From Ochromonas danica (lineage: Eukaryota > Sar > Chrysophyceae > Chromulinales > Chromulinaceae): a DNA stretch of 64,000 bases. This document shows positions 53,883 to 64,000 of this stretch, piece by piece. The stretch is from the NCBI GenBank assembly GCA_015146655.1, contig VKHL01000011.1, positions 274,584-338,583 of the forward strand. The letters run 5' to 3'. The notes under the pieces are model-generated. The model did not search any database. It had not been told where the DNA came from and was given only the letters and a program-made list of their open reading frames with translations. Position 1 is the first letter of the stretch. The number at the start of each line of letters is the position of its first letter. A program made the position numbers and the translations under genes.

Positions 53883-56368
53883 TTATCTTGGACCCGACAT
53901 AGAAGCTCTGCGAGGAGCCCCCATGGATGCATTGGCCTTGGCAGAAACACTACCTCCAGCACTGACTTGTCCTTGTCCTGCCACTAGGTTCTTGGAAGCC
54001 CTTCCGAGCTCCACCGTGCGCACTCTAAATATTTTCCAACTTAATAAGCCGAGAAAGAACAACAGAATGGGAGAACAATTGTTACCTGGCCGCAAAGTTC
54101 AGGGAGCAGAATGTTTCTTCTGCGTTATAGAGTACAGGAGAAACGCAAACAATCATCAAAGTCTTGCTGTCTTGGGAAAGGGAGTCTTGTAAAAGATAGG
54201 TCAAGGTGGAATTGCGGAATGGAATGTGAGAGTTCTTGGCGGCCCTGGCTGCAATCACGTCTCCCAAGGCAGACAGTGATTTGTTGATATTCTGTGCCTC
54301 CTTGAGTGCTTGGCCTTGAGCACCTGATTTGTTGAGACGCTCGCTACCAGCAAGATCGACAAGGTTGAGTTTGCCACGTGTAGTAGCACCAGTTGAACGG
54401 AAGACGGAGATCATAGTCACGGTGAGCATCATGTGTGATCGAGAAGAGTGCTCGTTCATATTGGTCGTGCCTGAAGAGCGATTGCGGTCCGCTTGGGCAA
54501 TGAGTTGGAAGACTGCATCAATGGAATCTACTGGTACTTGAGTAAGACCAGGCACATAGTTACCGAACTCTCCGATCTTTACTTCCAATTTTTCTCCTTC
54601 CCCTCGGTCAGTTAGCAAGTCACGGATCTCTTCGTTATACACTTCTAACAAGCTCACATTGATGCTGTCATTGTACTCTGCAGATCGTTCACGAATTCGA
54701 TAAAAGAGTTCTTCCAAGGCTCTTGTATTGACTCCACGATTGTCGGGAGGGCCAGACATTGTGAAAGTCTTACCAGAGCCGGTTTGTCCATAGGCAAAGA
54801 TGCAAACACTGTATCCATCCAACACAGAAGTCACAAGAGCAGAAACCTCCTCGTAGACTTGTGACTGTGTCGTATTGATATCGAAAACCTCATCGAACTC
54901 CCAAACCTTCTCTCGAGACTTTTCATTCACCACTTTGACTTCCCCAGGATTGGGGAAGGAGACACACAGACCATCATGTCCGAACTGATCGATCTCCTTC
55001 GGTGTAGGTGGACGGCAACGCATAAACACACGAATATTTCCTTTTAATTCTTGTACCAGGTTATGAAGACGCTTCCTCTCTGACATCTCACGACGATATC
55101 TTTGGTTGATCACCTTCATCTCTTCACTCATGTTCTGAATACACTCACAATGAGAATAAGACACAAGATAGTGATAGCATGTCACATACCTTAATCTTGT
55201 GTACAAAAGAAGCAGAGAAAACAGTTCTAATGGAAGTGGCAAAATCCGCCAATTCCTTGCCAGTATCTCTAGCCTGGAGGCGATAATCTCTCTTGATCCG
55301 CGCTGCATTGTCTGCTACACGTCTCAATGCATTCTGCAGGTTATTCTGAACTTGTTGGCTGCTGTGCAACAAGCCTTTGATACGATTGACCTCTCCATGC
55401 AGAGTTCTGATCTCATTGTCTTTGTTTCTTTCCATCTCCTCGAGTTCTTCTGCCAATGCCTGTTCCATTTCTTCTCGTTCAGTTGCAAATGAAGCTTCCA
55501 GATCAGCCATAGCCTTCGCATTTTGTGCCTCAGCTGCTTTGAGAGCCTTCGTCTTCTCTTGTTCAGCTTGCTCGAGCTGTTGCTGGAGCTTCTGCATTGC
55601 CTGATTCTGAGAGAGACGCTGAGATTGTTGAATCTCCTCCAGTTGCAGGTCACGATCAGCTATTTGACTGTTCAACTGCATGATTTGATCCTTTAACAAC
55701 TCTATCTCTTCTTTATAACGTTGTACTTCACTCAAGGGAACAGTTGGCACGGTAGGGACAGGAGGCGGTGGCGGGGAGACAGTCGCCTTGGCACTCAACT
55801 CCTTCTGTGCTTCCTTCAATAACTCACGTAACTTAGTATTATCAGCTTCTAGAGTAGCGATCATTCTTGTTGTTTCTGGTGATGGACTAGCATGAGAATT
55901 GGTTGGTACCGTGACAGGAGAGGTTGAGGCAGACTGTTGTTGTTGGGGCAGCACGCCCTGGTCTGCTGCAGATCTCAACAATGTCAATTCCTTTTGCAAA
56001 GCAATCTGAGTTGATGTTACATCAACTTCTAACTCATGAAGCTTTAAATTCTTTAATCCTTGACGTAGATCTTTAATACGATTTGGATCTGGTCTTGGTG
56101 CTTCTAATTGATCTGCTGCTTTTAACACTAAATCTTCGGCATCTTTTAACTTCTTCCCTAGGTAGGCCTAGTAATGACAAGATGAGTTGAACATGTCATG
56201 AAACATAATGAAAGATGTGAGAGAGAAAAGAGTGCGGAGTCATCATACCTTCAATAAAGCAGTCTGAGATTTACTCAGTAATTTGAGCAGATGAATTTGT
56301 GATTCCAATTTTTCTTGTTGTAGATCAGATTTTTCCATACTAGCTTGTAGTCGTTGACCTAATGACAT
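53883..56368 (-). CDS. Kinesin-14, C-terminal minus-end motor
   Basis: Four exons (56368-56249, 56167-55190, 55134-54086, 54024-53883), 762 residues. The N-terminal 330 residues are coiled coil with a Pro-rich break (SPPPPPVPTVPTVP). The neck and motor follow: LVQELKGNIRVFMRCRPP, P-loop FAYGQTGSGKTFTMSG, switch I MNEHSSRSHMMLTV, switch II LVDLAGSERLNKSG, and the end SLNFAARVRTVELG. A C-terminal motor preceded by an ELKGNIRVF neck is diagnostic of kinesin-14 (Ncd/KAR3/HSET), which crosslinks and slides spindle microtubules. A basic 30-residue tail follows the motor. Confidence 0.95.
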
Positions 56369-56558
56369 GTGAGATAACTCTAATATAGGAGAAGGTCAGA
56401 GGGTGAAGTAGGGAAGTAGGGGATAGAGAAATCAAAAGGAAGATAGATCTATGATGATGATAGGATGGCCTCTAACGACACTCTCTCTGCGACAACAACA
56501 ACAACAACCGACAACTGACACCCAAGTCCCGTTATCGGGACCCCACCAAGCCATGCGC

Positions 56559-56696
56559 CAGGCCAGACCAGGCCAGACCAGACCAGACCAGACCAGACCA
56601 GACCAGACCAGACCAGACCAGACCAGACCAGACCAGACCAGACCAGACCAGACCAGACCAGACCAGGCCAGGCCAGGCCAACGGGCCAGGCCAGAC
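56559..56696. repeat. CCAGA pentanucleotide tandem array
   Basis: About 25 tandem five-base units, mostly ccaga, with ccagg units at both ends. It lies in the divergent spacer between kinesin-14 and the small membrane protein gene. Long frames through it are artefacts of the repeat having no stops. Confidence 0.95.
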
Positions 56697-56822
56697 ATCA
56701 TCACCCCATGCTCAACAAAGTCAATAAAACAATCAATCCCTTATATCAATATCCCTATACCCTACCTATCCTATTTTTACTCAAACTTTCTCTATCTCTC
56801 TTACTATACACAAACAAAAATA

Positions 56823-57249
56823 ATGCATTTTGGTTCTTTTACCGTTGGTTTATTAACTTCCTTTGCAGGGACAGTATTAATTAGTGATAAATTGAAAGAT
56901 CGTAAAGAACTCTTCTATGTGAAAGACATTGAGAAATATCAAAAAGAATCTCTTGCTAGACGATACAACTGGGTAACCATATCCTATACTATCATACTAA
57001 CTTTCCTTGTCCTAACCCCTGACCTCTCTATTGTCCTCATGATAGAAACTGGAGGAACGCATTCACACCATCAAGAGTGGGACAAGTGAGGATGGTCAAG
57101 TGGTGGGACAAGTCAAAGAAGCTGTTAATAAAGGTCTGGTACCATCGGTACAACAAGGTGTTGATTCGTTCTTTAAGAAGTTAAATGAACAAAAGCCTGC
57201 TGACTTGTTGAAGGAAGTGGTGAACAAGATCCAAGAATTGGTCAAGTAA
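56823..57249 (+). CDS. Small single-pass membrane protein
   Basis: Exons 56823-56972 and 57046-57249, 117 residues. It starts MHFGSFTVGLLTSFAGTVLI, a membrane helix with small residues and almost no leader, then a charged stretch (DKLKDRKELFYVKDIEKYQK). The second exon is amphipathic helix (KLEERIHTIKSG...VNKIQELVK). Size and layout resemble small MICOS or other inner-mitochondrial-membrane subunits (MIC12/QIL1 type), but I cannot confirm a family. Splice signals are good (GTAACC, gatag). Confidence 0.6.
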
Positions 57250-57325
57250 CCTTAAATAAAGCACCCCATCCACCCTCTCTCCCAAACACTAGCACTAAAC
57301 ATAGTTCACATATCATCATTGCCCA

Positions 57326-59802
57326 TTACCGCCTTCTTGCACCAGGTCGATTCATGCCAGCAGCTCGCGTGGGACCACTTTGAGCAGCCGCACTCACCGC
57401 ATTGCTATCCACGAAATGACCAAAAGGACATTTGTCACCATTGGCACAACCTCGTGGTGTATTAAAGAATCGACAAGGAGTGGACTGTTTTGTCGTGGGG
57501 AACCGCTTACTTCCACCGCTTACTCCAGCTGACGATGCTGTGGTGATTGTTGTAACGGCAGGCACAGACATATTCATGGGTATGTTCATATTCATGCCCA
57601 TGTTCATATTCAGGTTATTCCAATTACTACTCTCATTAGATGACATTCCGTAGCGGTCCCAGGCCTGATGAAGGTTGTTATTATTGGCAGGCATCTGCAT
57701 GTTGTCGAACATGGGGACATCATTACCAGTGCCCATGCCATTCATGCCGTGACTACCATAAGACGGCATGACATTGCTATAGTTATTAATACCGTACGAT
57801 GGCATGGCAACGGAAGCCATTAGGTTGGCACGGTATTCCTCTACAGAGGTGCAAGTTTGTAGCAATGAAAGATGTGTTTCATCGACCGACCCATCTGATC
57901 GTAGAAGTGACTGCAGAAGTTGAGGGTCCTGCAGCACGACCTGCAAAGTCAGTGGGTCGAGCATCTGAATGCCGATGGGCAGAGAGGCTAGAAGAGCATA
58001 TTCATCATCGCGAGGTAGTCCAGAAGAAGAAGACAAACCTGTTTGACTATCAGGGAAGTGTGCAGTCATAGAACCACCACCCATGGGTCCAAGAGTGGAA
58101 GAAGAGGATGGGAGACTATTGAGTTGATAAGGTCGCGCAGAGAGAATCTCTTCCTCATCTGGCAGCAACCAAGGGGTAGCCGTAGAAGAAGAACTATCAT
58201 CCATATTACCTCCTTTGAGTGCCAATATAGAATTCTGATCCACGTCTGGATCATCTGGAATAAGTGAGTCATCCAAGTAACGAATCTCTAATACATGAGC
58301 AATGCGTCTGGTCTGCTTTTGTTTGTCCACAGAATTAGCCACACCAATGTTATCCAAGATACCAATGGGAAGCTGCCAAGCATTCGGCCTGTAGGTGATA
58401 CAAATCACAACAAAACATCAAAATTGATCAAAACAACACAAACAACAAACTCCTTACATTGTGAACGGAATAGCAGGTCGCATTGCTTCCTCAGCCTTGG
58501 ACAAGTAGGTTTCTTTTTCCAATTGTCTCTCTTTTCGTACGAGATCTTTATGCGATTTGTAGCTTGCCACTGTGCTCTTAATGCGATCCACTTCAATCTG
58601 ATGCACCTCTCTTAACAATCCTCCAGACTCATCCGCCCACTGAACTGTGCGCTTGTCTCGTTTAGCTCCATCTCGGTTCCTCTTCAACCCACCTTTCGCG
58701 AGAGGTTTGAGATCCAATACCACTTCGTTCTTAACAGATATCTCTTCTTCCACAGTGGGGACAGGAGTTTCTTGGGAGACCTTCCGTTGTGCCAACAATC
58801 TGCGCGCTCCTTCTACCATATCCAACGATTTTCTCTCTCGAGCAGGTGCAGATTTGGCTGGAGTTGCCAATAGAGCCGCCGCCGCCGCGGGCATGTTTGA
58901 GTTGGTTAAGAATGGCAACAAAGGAGCGGGCTTAACAGGGAGGAACGATGAAGGCTCATCTTTGGGTTTTAAAACAGGTTCTGGTGGAATTGTTGGAGTA
59001 ATAATACTAACACGCTCTGTAGTAGCACGAGCAGGGGAAGGTAGAGGAGATTGCATAGATTTAGGTTGATCTTCCTCTTCTACATCCATAGCTACTGCCT
59101 CATTAGGTGAATCCTCTTTACGAGTAGTCAGCTCTTTAGACGAATCTTCCTGATTCATAGGCATTGTTTTAGTGGTAGGTCTTTGTTGTGCTCGTTTCTC
59201 TACCATTGCCTTTTCTTTCCAATCCTCCATGAGTAACTGTACTTCTTTCTGTAAGTTGGGCCCTTCAGATGAATTTGTTTGATATTTTTGTAATTTCTTA
59301 ATAGCTTTGCCAATCTCTGTTCGTTTAATAATTCCACTATCAAAAGGTAGTGTACGACAGAATGAAACAATAGCACGTAGTTCAGCTGATCGATTATCAC
59401 GTTCAGCTGATTGTAACCAACGTTTCAATAAACGATAACCACCAAATTCTACAAAGTCAAGATGTAATCCTTCTACCATATGATGATGTAAGATTTCTAA
59501 CCCAAGAATACGATGATCCATCTATTACAACAACCACAATACAAACACACATTATCATGTTAGTATTACAAAGCACACATTCTTTCTCTCCCCAGTATTA
59601 CTCTTAGATCTCTTCTTACCTTAATAACTTTGTTAAGAAGACACATGAGGTGTAAAAGGGTCTGAGAGGACGAAATCTGTCCCTCCTCATCTAACACACT
59701 CAATAAAGCTACTTCCTCATTCTCTAAATAACGTTTACCAAGATATTCATCTCCTATCCCACGTTTAAGTAAGAAAGAAGGGATAGGGGAGGTCGTGGTC
59801 AT
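57326..59802 (-). CDS. PPP1R10: PNUTS/PPP1R10-like PP1 nuclear targeting subunit
   Basis: Exons 59802-59620, 59521-58458 and 58388-57326, about 769 residues. The first 150 residues form a TFIIS N-terminal-like helical domain (GLEILHHHMVEGLHLDFVEF, GGYRLLKRWLQSAE). After a disordered stretch comes a PP1-docking RVxF-type motif, KRTVQWADESGG, followed by LREVHQIEVDRIKSTV as in animal PNUTS. The C-terminus has one CCCH zinc finger (TPCRFFNTPRGCANGDKCPFGH) after a Met/Asn-rich region. PNUTS holds PP1 in the PTW complex to dephosphorylate RNA polymerase II and Spt5 at transcription termination. The order of the three parts matches, so the assignment is strong. Confidence 0.85.
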
Positions 59803-61164
59803 CTTCTGCTATTTCCTTCTTCTTCTTGTTGTTGTTTTTGGTCACAAACCAGCAATGCAAGCAAGAGAGATGGGATGGGGGTGGTTAATAAGGCTTTAAC
59901 TTCCCGCCAAATAGCCAGAGTTCGTAGGCAATCTGGACTATTCCATGGAATTGTTTGGAAAACATGGAATTAAAAACCACAATTCTGATTTAACTTGCTG
60001 ATTAATAATAGTAGTAGTTAGAGCAGCTATAGCTGTATCAGTAACTATAGTTATTGACTGGCTATTCAGTCGTGATGAGAAGTGATGAGTGACGGTCGAG
60101 CAATCGCAACACTCTTACAGATATCTTAAGAGCATTGATTGAGAGATTTTACTTGCTAAGATCAGTCTTGTGTGTGCAACATGATACCATCCATCATCAT
60201 TGATTTAGCAGCACTAGTGGCCGCAGCTGTTCCACTATTTAGTTAACTAATGCTAATGAGGTACTGCGATACCTATTGGGAAGGTTAGTATGAGTTATCA
60301 ATTTTGTATGAGTTGAGGCTCTTCCCAGAGTTGTTGTGGAATCTGCTAGGCAAGATACTGATCATGGTGTTAAAATCAAGCCCATCTTCGACTTATTTGT
60401 AATAAAGACACAATAAAGTAAACAAGCTATGGAAAGGACGCTAGATATGGGCAAGTGAGCAAGTTATCACTCACATTGTTGCTACATGAGCGAGCGAGAG
60501 AGACAGAATCTACACTGCAAGACACAATTCGAGAACTGGAGAAAAACATCAAGGTGTAATAGATAATACGGAAATAGGTCATGTCAACGACAAGCTCCCC
60601 TGTCTCGAGGAACCATATCGACGAAGATAGGAACCATATCAACGAAACAAAGATAGCTCCTTGAGTGATTCTAATGAAGATTGGGAGAACACCAATCTTC
60701 ATTGGAACCACTTATGACTATATTTGTTATATGTCGAGATAGTTCCATCATGACAGTCGTGTTGTTGCTTCAGGTGGAAAAGATATCCAACAGATGATGC
60801 CTGTCACCAATGAGCCCGTCTGGTATTGGTACTGAGCGCCGAGAGAAGCTGATATTGAGGGGCTGGGTAGAAGTAATCTCCCACCTGAGGAGATGGGCTC
60901 GGCGCCCGCAGCCCGCAGCTTTACCAAATCCCTCCCTGTAGATTTCCTTTGCTGGTTAGGGAAATCGACGGGGGGTGGGGGGGGGGGTGGAATAGTTGTG
61001 TTGAAGGTGATCGAAAATGAATCATTGGATCTCGCAGCAGAGGGAAAAGTTGAATTTTATCATATCGAAACCTGTAAAATACTATTTATAACTCCACTGT
61101 AATTCTCAAAATATGATTGATTAATATCGTCAAAACAGAAAACACAAAAAAAGAGAATAATAGC
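59803..61164. other. Gene-poor spacer with G-rich tract
   Basis: No gene recognised in about 1.36 kb. A near-direct repeat (gaaccatatcgacgaa and gaaccatatcaacgaa) lies around 60610-60650. A G-rich run (60969-60990) could form a quadruplex about 180 bp upstream of the RPC5 start. Small palindromes (agctatagct) occur near 60030. Confidence 0.5.
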
Positions 61165-61954
61165 ATGACCTCATCTAGTAATGATTATGAAGATCAAGTT
61201 ATTCGAGAGTTAGATGTGGTAATCTGTGATCAACCTGGTCTCTTTCTTGCTCAGTTTCCTCTCAAACCAGTCTATACCGAACCTCTCGCTGTGCAGTCTG
61301 CACGATACAAACCAGACAATCGCATTCTTGAGTTAACAGCGCCTATTTATAAACCTACTGGAAATAGTGATAATTATAGTGATCTAGAAAGTCAAAAACT
61401 CATTTCCTCGGAAGTGATGACTGCGAACAAACTAGCAATGGGATTTATTAGTGCTAATACTCTCTATCTTAACCCCATTGATGGTGTCTTTCAGATGAGA
61501 CCTTCTCTAAAACAATTCTGTGACTCTAAGACAGATCATATTGAGTATAGTATGGATATGGAAGATGAAGACGAGGAGATGGAGAGGGAAAGCAGTGCTG
61601 CCCAAGTCAATACCTCTACTTCCTCCATGCAGCAGATCCAGTTGAAACGGAAGGAATCGGAGCGAGCGCAGTCTGCTCGACTACAATCCTATTCTCACTT
61701 AAAACAAAAGGAAGAAGCGGAAAGTTGGCGTAACCTCAAGGTCTTTCCTATTGGTAAGTTTGTCTTTACTGTAGCCCGCTATCGTTATTATCGCCTTCCC
61801 AGATCTATTTGTATCGCTCGTTCTCTTCATTCCATTCTTATTATATTCTCCTTTTTTCTTAAATTGTGTGTTATCGCCTTATTTAGGATCTCAAGAATCA
61901 GATACAAAATTCGAACACATTACTTCTTTGGGATCGACTGAACGAAGCAATTGA
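61165..61954 (+). CDS. POLR3E: RNA polymerase III subunit RPC5 (POLR3E)
   Basis: Exons 61165-61753 and 61887-61954, 218 residues. It starts MTSSSNDYEDQVIRELDVVI; family blocks are LFLAQFPLKPVYTEPLAV, SARYKPDNRILELTAPIY, NTLYLNPIDGVFQMRPSLKQ and QSARLQSYSHLKQKEEAESW. These match the N-terminal domain of RPC5/RPC37, which dimerises with RPC4 in Pol III initiation and termination. It is short like yeast RPC37 and lacks the extra C-terminal domains of animal POLR3E. The spliced end gives GSQESDTKFEHITSLGSTER; unspliced reading gives a hydrophobic nonsense tail. Confidence 0.85.
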
Positions 61955-63836
61955 GCTAAAAGTGTTTTATGATTAGAGACGGAATTGTTATGAAGGATCA
62001 TGGGGTTTAGTCTTTTGTGTAGGACAAGTAAAAACGCTTGAAGAGTTGCCTAATCTTCTTTCAACTGTTTTCGCAAATCTCTATCGTTTTTCTTCGCCTT
62101 TGTTTCTCACACCTCTGATGAGCGAACTTCTTTACTGCTTAACAACAACAGCAACAGCGATCTAGAGACGCATTCTTGCACATTGCATTGAAATAAACAA
62201 GCACGCTGCAGTTGCAAATGAAGAAAGTTCTGAATGAGAGAAATAGTGTGGACGTTATCGTCTTAGTAAAGCGAACTGCTATGGACATAGTAGAGGCCCG
62301 CATGCATGCCTAATCGCATTTCCTTACATATAACTGATTATTGCAACACGTGCAATTAGCGTCTATTTTTTGCAACAATGATCAAGTAATAAAGTGAGTA
62401 TGGAACACTTGCATGGATTGTCAGCACCTTGTGTCTGTGCCATCCAAATGGGCGATGCGAACATTAGTCGAATCACATTAATAGATGTAGTAAGATCCTG
62501 AATGGAGTCATCAGATGCTTATTTCAGTCAAACTTTAAAGGAGGCTCTTGCCCTTCAAACAACAACATAAATAGAGTCAGCGACAACCGATTCACAATAT
62601 ACGATTGAAGGCATTGTCGTCAGCGTAGAATCAAGGTGATGATCAACTAGATACTTCTGGACTTGAGAGAGCACATATAAGATTATTGAGAGCATATGTA
62701 TGCCTTTTATGGGCAATTTGAGCTCCACAGCATACTATGCGGAAGAAAGTGGGAGAAGGCGTTGTAGTTTTAACACTATTTGCAAATCTCTTCAGAAACA
62801 AATCTTCCAGCGACTGGAAGCGCGAACCAGCTTAATCAATCTTATAATATCAGTCAACAAAGCAGTCATTGGAAATTTGTTTTGGAGTACTCTGGGCAAA
62901 AACACCGCGCCATGGCCAAAGTACCACGTCACCCTTTGTTTCATGCATCAACTTTGAAAAATTGGCGTTATTCTCCACATCAGTTGGATTTCAAAGCGTG
63001 AAATGAGCAATTGATGTATGAAATGAGAGTTTTTTTGATAATTGCAGGCGTTGATTCCAGTGGAATACACTTGAAGATGAGATCATTCGCCAGTCAGAGA
63101 CGTCATTTGTCGATTTTTGCTGATTCCGATGTGGTCGTTGGTGGATTTGCCCGAACACCCATTAGTAAATTAAGTTGTGCATTCGCTGCCATGGCCAACT
63201 ACACTACCAATGGAAAGCAATGATAGAGAAGATAGGAAGTAGTGACCATTCTGAGAATCGGGCTTCTGCAACTTCTCTTTCGATCCGACAGAATGTGGAT
63301 GGAAGAGTGTTACGATCAAGGTCGGAATTTGGAAGAGTGCCATGAAACCAGCGGAAAACCGCCAATTGTTGACGAATGAACAAGAATATTGGAAAAGTGT
63401 TTGCATGCCGTTGAGAAAGAAGTCTGATAAAATTAAGACAGATTTCTCTTTCACCATCAAAACAAGGCGGTGGGGCATTTTTGCCACTGTGCCACTGATG
63501 TGCCCATGGTCTATGGGTTCACTGGATGGAGAGAAGCGTCAACAAGATTCACAAGAAGGTGGTGGTGAAAGTGACTGCAACACAGCAGGTTCCTGGATTC
63601 TCAGAGCAGGTGTACACCGTTCCTGGAACATAACAGACACGGTAAACTTTATATCTCTCTTTGAAAAGTGCTGTTTTTGAGGTTACAAGTGAATTGTCCA
63701 ACCTTCTGTTTCTTGCATCCTCTTTTTCTCTTCCTCATGATGAACGGCCGGCCCCCTAGAACTTTCTGCTTTTTTCTCTCTGCAATATTCCACCAATATT
63801 TCATCACAAGAATTTGACATCCTTATTTTTGCCACT
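61955..63836. other. Gene-poor stretch
   Basis: Several short plus-strand frames (for example 62780-63001 and 63011-63223) have no start context, splice logic or family that I recognise. This may contain decayed genes or untranslated DNA. No repeat of note was found. Confidence 0.4.
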
Positions 63837-64000
63837 ATGACTTCCAGGTTAACTGCCGTTACTCGTAACCGTTCCACCAATTCATCGAAAGGTGGGAGAA
63901 AGCGATCCGATGGAAAAGGTGGTACTGGACAGTCTGCCAAGTCTTCAACAGGATTGGGCAGATCACGCTGTAAAGTGGTGGTCTCTCTCAATCCTTTCCA
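63837..64000 (+). CDS. Possible gene start, cut by the window edge
   Basis: An ATG at 63837 opens a frame (MTSRLTAVTRNRSTNSSKGG) that stays open to the end. It is Ser/Gly/Lys-rich and may be a disordered N-terminus. The opposite strand is also open over 63683-63991 (SDRFLPPFDELVERLRVTAV), so the coding strand is undecided. Confidence 0.25.
   Translation, partial: MTSRLTAVTRNRSTNSSKGGRKRSDGKGGTGQSAKSSTGLGRSRCKVVVSLNPF

Noticed and set aside
56451-56800. Plus-strand frame with repeated Gln-Thr-Arg-Pro-Asp units
   Set aside because: Product of the CCAGA repeat, which has no stops in any frame. The real gene starts at 56823.
60427-60711. Hydrophobic minus-strand frame
   Set aside because: No ATG context, no family, and the hydrophobicity follows from AT-rich DNA.

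Overview
The window is nuclear DNA of an AT-rich, gene-dense unicellular eukaryote. Genes lie on both strands, 100-700 bp apart, and most carry zero to three GT-AG introns of about 57-110 nt. The gene set (SMC6, NOC3, two kinesins, Mago nashi, MRT4, RNA polymerase III and TFIIF subunits, mitochondrial COX6A and GcvH) rules out a prokaryote. A TMEM107 homologue implies a cilium-bearing lineage. A TLC-type nucleotide translocase, a Gal-3-O-sulfotransferase-like enzyme and a CRN-type kinase-like protein suggest a protist with algal or stramenopile/rhizarian-like content. I cannot fix the taxon from sequence alone.

Region 1-11.4 kb is accessory in character. It holds a 163-bp near-perfect hairpin, a CRN-type kinase-like gene, a sulfotransferase gene, a terminal-inverted-repeat element (6151-7732) with a spliced helix-turn-helix gene, a dead quinone-reductase gene and an APC amino-acid permease. 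A block duplication copied the 3' end of the permease next to the kinase gene and left a relic of the kinase next to the permease.

Region 12-22 kb is a conserved housekeeping block: a small conserved protein of unknown function, COX6A, a TLC nucleotide transporter, SMC6 and NOC3.

Region 22-36 kb is dynamic. It contains three near-identical copies and one divergent copy of a nuclear-looking family (acidic N-terminus, basic stretch, possible NTF2/SnoaL-like C-terminus). Between them lie a GT47 exostosin-like glycosyltransferase, a truncated copy of it, an SGNH/PC-esterase-like protein and a cluster of palindromes. Flanking DNA is duplicated along with the genes.

Region 36.8-64 kb returns to dense conserved genes: an ERV/PDI-C protein with three thioredoxin domains, methionine aminopeptidase, a JTB-like protein, kinesin-6, TMEM107, MRT4, a dead P5A-ATPase, a retropepsin-like gene, GcvH, TFIIF-beta, Mago, an SDR, kinesin-14, a small membrane protein, a PNUTS homologue and RPC5. 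The last 2 kb are mostly unassignable.

Two functional themes recur. One is secretory-pathway and cell-surface glycan work (sulfotransferase, GT47, SGNH esterase, ERV/PDI-C, JTB). The other is core nuclear and RNA machinery (SMC6, NOC3, MRT4, TFIIF, RPC5, Mago, PNUTS). Exon limits are my reading of splice signals and conserved frames, without transcript data.
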